A stretch of 64,000 nucleotides of DNA. Source: Mus musculus. Lineage: Eukaryota; Chordata; Mammalia; Rodentia; Muridae. The notes under the pieces are model-generated. The model made no database searches. It was not told the origin of the DNA and saw only the letters and a program-made list of their open reading frames with translations. The DNA lies in the NCBI RefSeq assembly GCF_000001635.26, contig NC_000071.6:8711001-8775000 (forward strand), in the 5' to 3' direction. Below, piece by piece: positions 58,201-64,000 of this stretch. A program made the translations under genes and the position numbers. Positions within the stretch are counted from its first letter, which is position 1, and the number at the start of each line of letters is the position of its first letter.

Positions 58201-59059
58201 AGGGGAAAAATTCCTGAATAGAACAGCAATGGCTTGTGCTGTAAGATCGAGAATCGATAAATGGGACCTAATAAAATTGCAAAGTCTCTGCAAGGCAAAA
58301 GACACCGTCAATAAGACAAAAAAACCACCAACAGATTGGGAAAGGATCTTTACCTATCCCAAATGGGACAGGGGACTAATATCCAATATATATATATAAG
58401 GACTCAAGAAGGTAGACTCCATAAAATCAAATAACCCCATTAAAAAATGGGGCTCAGAACTGAACAAAGGTTTCTCACCCGAGGAATACCGAATGGCAGA
58501 GAAGCACCTGAAAAAATGTTCAACATCCTTAATCATCAGGGAAATGCAAATCAAAGCAACCCTGAGATTCCACCTCACACCAATCAGAATGGCTAAGATG
58601 AAAAATTCAGGTGACAGTAGATGCTGGCGAGGATGTGGAGAAAGAGGAACACTCCTCCATTGTTGGTGGGATTGCAGGCTTGTACAACCACTCTGGAAAT
58701 CAGTCTGGCGGTTCCTCAGAAAATTGGACATATTACTACCGGAAGATCCAGCAATACCTCTTCTGGGCATATATCCAGAAGATGCCCCAACCGGTAAGAA
58801 GGATACATGCTCCACTATGTTCATAGCAGCCTTATTTATAATAGCCAGAAGCTGGAAAGAACCCAGATGCCCCTCAACAGAGGAATGGATACAGAAAATG
58901 TGGTACATCTACACAATGGAGTACTACTCAGCTATTAAAAAGAATGAATTTATGAAATTCCTAGCCAAATGGATGGACCTGGAGGGCATCATCCTGAGTG
59001 AGGTAACCCAATCACAAAGGAACTCTCACAATATGTACTCACTGATAAGTGGATATTAG
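55213..59059 (+). pseudogene. L1 ORF2 (endonuclease/reverse transcriptase), broken
   Basis: Starts 40 nt after ORF1. The first 681 codons are open: the APE-type endonuclease with LQETHL, VGDFNTP and SDHHAL motifs and the early RT fingers (ISLDAEKAFDKIQHP). Then a 1-nt loss near 57250 shifts the frame. At 57336-57338 the RT motif reads FAGD where the other L1 copies in this window (near 33250 and 49525) read FADD. A second 1-nt loss is near 57738, and an extended (AT)n near 58388-58400 adds a stop. The C-terminal part is open again at 58493-59059. The protein cannot be made whole or active. Confidence 0.93.
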
Positions 59060-59735
59060 CCCAGAAAGTTAGGATACCCAAGATATAAGATATAATTTGC
59101 TAAACACATTAACTCAAGAGAACGAAGACCAAAGTGTGGACACTTTGCCCCTTCTTAGAATAGGAAACAAAACACCCATGGAAGGAGTTACAGAGACAAA
59201 ATTTGGAAGTGTGAGGAAAGGATGGACCATCTAGGGATTGCCATATCCAGAGATCCATCCCATGATCAGCTTCCAAACGCTGACACCATTGCATACACTA
59301 GCAAGATTTTGCTGAAAGGACCCAGATATAGCTGTCTCTTGTGAGACTATGCCAGGGCCTAGCAAACACAGAAGTGGATGCTCACAGTCAGCTATTGAAT
59401 GGACCACAGGGCCTCCAATGGAGGAATTAGAGAAAGCACCCAAGGAACTAAAGGGAACTGCAACCCTCTAGGTGGAACAACAATATGAACTAAGCAGTAC
59501 CCTGGAGCTCTTCTCTCTAGCTGCATATGTATCAAAAGATGGCCTAGTCGGCCATCACTGCAAAGAGAGGCCCATTGGACTTGCAAACTTTATATGCCCC
59601 AGTACAGGGGAATGCCAGGCCCAAAAAGGGGGAGTGGGTGGGTAGGGGAGTGGGGGTGGGGTGGGTATGGGGGACTTTTGGTTTAGCATTGGAAATGTAA
59701 ATGAGCTAAATACCTAATAAAAAATGGATAAAAAA
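59060..59735 (+). other. L1 3' UTR with G-rich polypurine tract
   Basis: The same blocks as the L1 3' ends elsewhere in the window, here in sense. A G-rich run (gggggagtgggtgggtaggg and onwards, 59627-59672) precedes the end. AATAAAAAATGG at 59717-59728 carries the poly(A) signal. Confidence 0.9.
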
Positions 59736-59748
59736 AAGTTACCATGCC

Positions 59749-60290
59749 AGCCCTATGCTTCCAAACCCCCATGGCCTTTGAGGTTCACATGTTGCAAACC
59801 CATGCTTTGCTGCCATACCTTTCTCTCTGGAACCCAATTGAGCCTCCTTGTGAAGAAAAACACCACCCAAACTTTGTTCAGAAACTATGGTAACTCAATC
59901 ACTGGGACCAACAACTAAAATCCTAATCTTATAAGCCTTATTAAATCTAAATCCCCCAGAGGCAAATCCTGATGGATTCACCATTGAAACCGGGAGACAC
60001 TAGTAGCCATATCTTGTCCTCACACTATCTGGGTTCAAATGGGCCCTCTCTCTCTTTCCTCCTTCCTCTCTTCCCCTATCTAACCTGGAAGTCCTCCCTA
60101 CTTGCCCAGTAATTGGCTCTTTTATTCATTTGGGGATGGTTCACAAGAAGTCATCTGACTACATGACTCATTCCTCATTCACAGCTCCTCCCAGGAGAGA
60201 GGAATTAGCAACGAAATACAAGCAACCCCAGGGCTATCTACAACCGTGGACATACCATCATGGATGGGGGGAAAGATCACATGGCCCTAC
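59749..60290. other. Unassigned stretch
   Basis: CT-rich, possibly ERV-derived by general look, but no boundary, motif or frame supports that. It would have been continuous with 53461-53515 before the L1 insertion. Confidence 0.3.
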
Positions 60291-60299
60291 TCCTAGATG

Positions 60300-61185
60300 A
60301 AGAGCTACGTATGGGCAATCTCAGTGGGAACAGTGAGACTAAGTCTTCTCAAGGGATAAGTTAGCCAACTCCATGTGGCCAGCTCTAAACACTTATATAA
60401 ACATAAATGCAACACAAAAATGGTCTAAGCAGAGTGTATTTATAGACACATATATGTATACATATATAAATGACAATAATTGAAGATGAAGAGGTTAGGA
60501 AAGGAGGATTTGGAGGATGGGAAAGGGAGAAAAGTGGCAAACAGTACTCATGTATGAAATTTTAAAAGAAATTTTAAAAAAATCAAAGAGAAGAATGACA
60601 TGATCTTATTTTCTAGAACACGGATCAATGTGTAGACCATTGTGTTATGAAAACTAAGCCAAATTCAGAAGAACAAATACAGAATGCTTTCTCTCAAATG
60701 CTGAAAATATGAGGAGATGAGGTAGGGGCAAGGAGAGAGAAGGAGGCATCTAAAATGAGGAGAAGAGGACAATAAGATAAGGTAATGGGTAAAAAAAGAC
60801 AAAGTATCCATAGGGTGTTTTCTCCCATGTGCAGAAGGTGAAGCAGGTCTCCTTGTGTGGTGAAAGGAAGAAAACCCTCAAAGTACAATGATATACATGT
60901 GAAGTATCATCATGTAGCCCATTACTCTGTGTCTCTACTCAAAAGCTAATAAAAGTAAAATGTAAAATGGCTGGAGAATAGAAAAGTCTAACCACCCTTA
61001 ATCCATCTATTAGTGAGAACTAAGCTGAGGCTCCACTTTGCCCTCGTTCAAGTGGCTATCAATCATTTTAAATAACAAGAAGTTAGAAGAATGGAGGAAA
61101 GGAAGAAACCTTGTTACACTGCTGGTATAAAAGTAACCATGGACAACAGTATATAGATTCGTGAAAGTATTAAGAATACCATTAG
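60300..61185 (+). mobile_element. Old L1 (Lx-like) fragments: 3' UTR and ORF2-like pieces
   Basis: ggaaaggaggatttggagga with tgaaattttaaaagaaattt resembles an old L1 3' end; aaaactaagccaaattcaga resembles Lx 3' UTR; ggaaggaaagaaaccttgttacac-type sequence near 61100 (acactgctggtataaaagta) resembles the ORF2 C-terminal region. Order and boundaries are uncertain. Confidence 0.45.
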
Positions 61186-61352
61186 GGCTGAAGAGATGGC
61201 TCAGTGGTTAAGATTACTTGTTGCTCTTGCACAGGATTTAGGTTCAGTTCCCAGCACCCACATGATGGCTTACCACCATCCATAACTCCAGTTCCAGGAG
61301 ATCTGACCCCTCTTATGATCTCTCATCTCTTGGGATAGCAGGCATGTGGGAA
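61186..61352 (+). repeat. B3 SINE, 5' part
   Basis: agggctgaagagatggctca, ccagcacccacatgatggct, actccagttccaggagatct. Its expected 3' end (caggcacacatgcggtacac and an A-rich tail) appears only at 62233-62310. Confidence 0.75.
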
Positions 61353-62232
61353 CTATAAGGATCATAGGGGAAGTAGGGGAAGGGGAGGATAGCCCACATC
61401 TGACCAGAGTTCCTCCTGTGCTCTGGGCAGGCAGACATGGGAGGGCTGCCAGATGCTTTCCACTCAGCCCCAGGTGGGCATCTAAGCCTCTGACCCACTT
61501 GACGAGGGTGTGGACAAGCCCTCAAAACCAAAAGGGGCCCCGGGGTTACACCCTCTAGCTGGGGGTTATGGGAGAGAGGGCTGAGGGAAGAGAGGTTCCC
61601 ACACAAGGGAGAGTCTGAGCAGCAGGCCTTGATGAGCAGAGACTGTCTATGGTTTTAGAGCTTTATTATAGAAAGGCAGAGGGAAAGAGAGAAGGTAAAA
61701 GAGACAGAGAGAGAGAGAGAGACTGGCCATGGTCAAGGGGAAAGAAAGGGAAAAGAGGAGAGAGAAGAAAGGCTAGAGAGTAAGAGGGAGAGAGAGTAAG
61801 AGAGAACAAAGAGAGGAGAGGAGAGGAGAGGAGAGGAGAGGAGAGGAGAGGAGAGGAGAGGAGAGGAGAGGAGAGGAGAGGAGAGGAGAGGAGAGGAGAG
61901 GAGAGAGAGTAAGAGAGCAAGAGGAGTGAGAGGAATGAAAGATCGAGGAGAGGCCAAACAGCCCCTCTTAAAGTATGCTGCTAGCTTTTCTGTTGCTAGG
62001 TAACTGGGGAGGAGTCTAGCCTGAAGGTCAGAAGCTTGGAGCATTGCCTATATGACTACTAACCATGCTTCTCTTGTGGGGGCTGAGGGGAAGGTAACTT
62101 TGACAAGAGCCAGGGTCCAGGAGACATGAGAGAACTCCTTCCATTCCATGTAGGTGAATCACCACCAGGTCCCGGGGTTCAGACCTCAACTCAACTGGAA
62201 ACCAGACTGTCTTTGCATAGCCCAATGCCCCA
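61353..62232 (-). mobile_element. LTR-like insertion with (GAGAG)n, probably splitting the B3
   Basis: On the minus strand AATAAAGC (near 61663) could be a poly(A) signal, followed by a GC-rich U5-like part. A purine-rich (GGAGA)n run covers about 61812-61906. Terminal TG/CA and TSD were not established, so the LTR call is tentative. The long serine/leucine frames on the minus strand are low-complexity. Confidence 0.4.
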
Positions 62233-62310
62233 TACAGGCACACATGCGGTACACATATATACAGGCAGACAAAGCACTCATACACATAAAATAAAATAAA
62301 TAAATCTTTT
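62233..62310 (+). repeat. B3 SINE, 3' part
   Basis: caggcacacatgcggtacac, acaggcagacaaagcactca, then aaaataaaataaataaatct tail. Confidence 0.6.
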
Positions 62311-62384
62311 AGAAGTATAATTATTATTTTGTCCATCTATATCATTCCTGGCTATATATCCAAGGGAAATAAATTCAGTACATC

Positions 62385-62655
62385 ATGCCCTAGTTACTTT
62401 TGTCATTGCTGTGAAAAAGATACACCTGGCAAACGCAAGGAATTAGTTTGTGGCAGGAGGATATGGCAACAGGGACACATGGATCCACTGTCAAGAAGCA
62501 GAGGAATTAATGCTGGTGCTCAGCATCAGCTCTTGGGATGTGGAAACTTTAGAGAAGACAAAAAAACCCATAGCCTAACAGAAGAAAGGGGTTTATTAGT
62601 GGTTGGAAGGGGAGGAAAGGTAAGGGAATGGTGGTTGGGAAAAGAGAGGTGATGG
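62385..62655. repeat. Rodent interspersed repeat fragment
   Basis: ctagttacttttgtcattgc followed by tgtgaaaaagatacacctgg resembles the start of the family at 12365. It is truncated. Confidence 0.45.
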
Positions 62656-62677
62656 TCAGCATAAACACTGCAGGAAG

Positions 62678-62720
62678 TGTGTGTGTGTGTGTGTGTGTGT
62701 GTGATTTCTATGTATAATTA

Positions 62721-62774
<54 letters not shown>

Positions 62775-62776
62775 TC
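62678..62776. repeat. (GT)n and (TATC)n microsatellites
   Basis: A GT run (62678-62702), then a (TATC)13-14 run (62721-62776). Confidence 0.95.
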
Positions 62777-62828
62777 TACAGTGAAACCCATTAGTTGGTT
62801 CATTAATATGCATTAAGAAGTACCAGTA

Positions 62829-63125
62829 GGAGCCGGGGAGATTCAGTTCAGTTGGTAATGTGCTTGCCCAACAAGAATAAGAATTTGATTCAGTCCTCAG
62901 CATCCACATAAAAAGTCAGGGTATGAGGGGGGTGCTTATAATCCCAGTACTGGGAGGTAGAGAGAGATAGATGCTGGCCAGCCAGACTTGCCTACACAGT
63001 GAGCCCTAGTTAACAAAGAACAACTGTCAGAAAACAAGATGGACAGCTCCTGAGAAAAGACATCTGTTTGTCTTCTGGCATCCACATGTACCCTGCAACC
63101 AAGAACACACACAAAGAAGGGGGGA
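62829..63125 (+). repeat. RSINE1/B4-type SINE
   Basis: gagccggggagattcagttc, catccacataaaaagtcagg, ctggccagccagacttgcct, and the end tgtcttctggcatccacatg. Confidence 0.8.
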
Positions 63126-63327
63126 AAAAAAAGAGTTATAAGTCTCACCAACTGGCTAGTTCCTCTTAACATCTAGAGGTAATATTTAACTTTGCCCCAC
63201 CCACTTCAAGGGCAGCAAAACAGCAACAGACATTCCCCCATCCTCCCTTTCCCTCAGAATCACAGTGACTTGGACTTCCTGAGAGGGACAAAGACAAGTT
63301 TCTCTCCACAGTGGTCACTCAGAGTGT

Positions 63328-63374
63328 AAATAAAATAAAATAAAATAAAATAAAATAAAATAAAATAAAATAAA
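63328..63374. repeat. (AAAAT)n microsatellite
   Basis: About nine AAATA units. Confidence 0.95.
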
Positions 63375-64000
63375 CCAAAACTGTTAAGTGGATGTCAGCA
63401 TCCCCTTCCCTTGGTGCTCATTGACTTGTGTGCCTCTCCCAGAAGCTGCAAGTGATGGAGGGAGCCCCACATTGTTTTGGTTATAACTGGGAAGGGTAAT
63501 AAACCTGGCTTTCAGTGTCTTCAGTCTGGAGTGCTACCCAGAAGCTTGGGTATTCCCACTCAACATAGAATAGTGCAGGCTTTGAGGTACCCTACCTTAA
63601 ACTTACCCCAAATGGGAAGGTGGTAGCCTTCTCACGACTACCTCTCAACCCTGAGTTGGTCTCAGCTACTGTTACTGATCTTCTAGGGGATGACTATGGA
63701 CGCCACTGGCAACTCTTTGCAAAGTTTTGTAGAAACTCAATGGAATGATTTTTGTATGTTTGTTGAAGCTGCTAATAAAATTGGTAGGCTTATAAAAATG
63801 ATTTCTTCTGCTCAAGAGTGAGTACACAAAGATAGTAAAGCCTGACTGGAAACCACAGGAATAATGGTTTCAAGGGAGGTGTCAAGGGAGAAAGTGGGGA
63901 TGAGAAATAAGACAGCTGAGACCTGGGGGTCTTACAAAAGCTGATGATTTATGCCAAGTACACTGTAGGGGGCAAGCAGTAGAGATAGGAATTGTGTGTG
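63375..64000. other. Unassigned end of window
   Basis: No clear family. A small open frame at 63690-63821 (43 codons) has no recognisable features. Possibly an old ERV or L1 piece, but I cannot support that. Confidence 0.3.

Larger units (their letters stand above)
53516..59735 (+). mobile_element. Full-length plus-strand L1 (Tf/Gf/A-like) with 13-bp TSD
   Basis: 6.2 kb with a promoter of about 1.5-2 monomers, ORF1 (intact), ORF2 (broken), 3' UTR and a short A-rich tail, flanked by aagttaccatgcc. It lies downstream of Abcb1a, in the same direction. ORF1 is complete, so it was probably active fairly recently on an evolutionary scale; the ORF2 lesions make it non-autonomous now. Confidence 0.95.

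Noticed and set aside
61666..62044. Leu/Ser-rich minus frames of 84 and 103 codons
   Set aside because: Product of the (GGAGA)n microsatellite.
63690..63821. 43-codon open frame near the window end
   Set aside because: Too short, with no motif or supporting context.

Overview
The window is genomic DNA from a house-mouse-type rodent (genus Mus). The intron-exon gene layout, B1, B2, B3 and RSINE1/B4 SINEs, mouse L1 elements with 206-212 bp promoter monomers, and rodent class I and II endogenous retroviral pieces all point there. No bacterial or plasmid features were seen.

Positions 1 to about 37,000 hold the 3' half of one protein-coding gene on the + strand, Abcb1a (P-glycoprotein, mdr3/mdr1a). 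Fourteen coding exons were read with consensus AG/GT boundaries. Together they give 2,118 nt, or 705 residues plus a stop, which fits residues 572-1276 of the 1,276-residue protein. They encode the end of nucleotide-binding domain 1 (H-loop), the phosphorylatable linker, transmembrane helices 7-12 and a complete NBD2 (A-loop, Walker A, Q-loop, signature, Walker B, H-loop). All frames are open and all catalytic residues are present, so the gene looks functional. The exons before residue 572 lie upstream of the window.

The introns carry many repeats: an antisense L1 promoter array (1-1198), MIR remnants, SINEs, a 270-bp polypyrimidine tract, a B1 SINE with an internal expansion of about 400 bp, and three further L1 insertions. 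All four intronic L1s that I could orient are antisense to the gene.

From about 37,000 to 64,000 no cellular gene is recognisable. In order there is a decayed class II ERV body (RT/RNase H, integrase and env-like remnants, 37.6-40.5 kb); an old Lx-type L1 with SINE and other insertions (40.5-43.2 kb); a solo LTR (43.25-43.87 kb); an L1 fragment with a B2 inside; and an F-type minus-strand L1 (44.5-53.5 kb) interrupted by a two-LTR class II provirus (46.4-49.1 kb). A full-length plus-strand L1 (53.5-59.7 kb) follows, with intact ORF1 and a broken ORF2, and then old L1 pieces, SINEs, an LTR-like GA-rich segment and microsatellites to the end. In the mouse map this interval lies between Abcb1a and Abcb1b (established knowledge, not shown by the window).

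I found no new molecular system. The observations most worth a second look are the nested, datable transposon stack, the head-to-head L1 pair, the expanded B1, the dimer-duplicated L1 promoter array and an L1 insertion about 53 nt from a splice acceptor.
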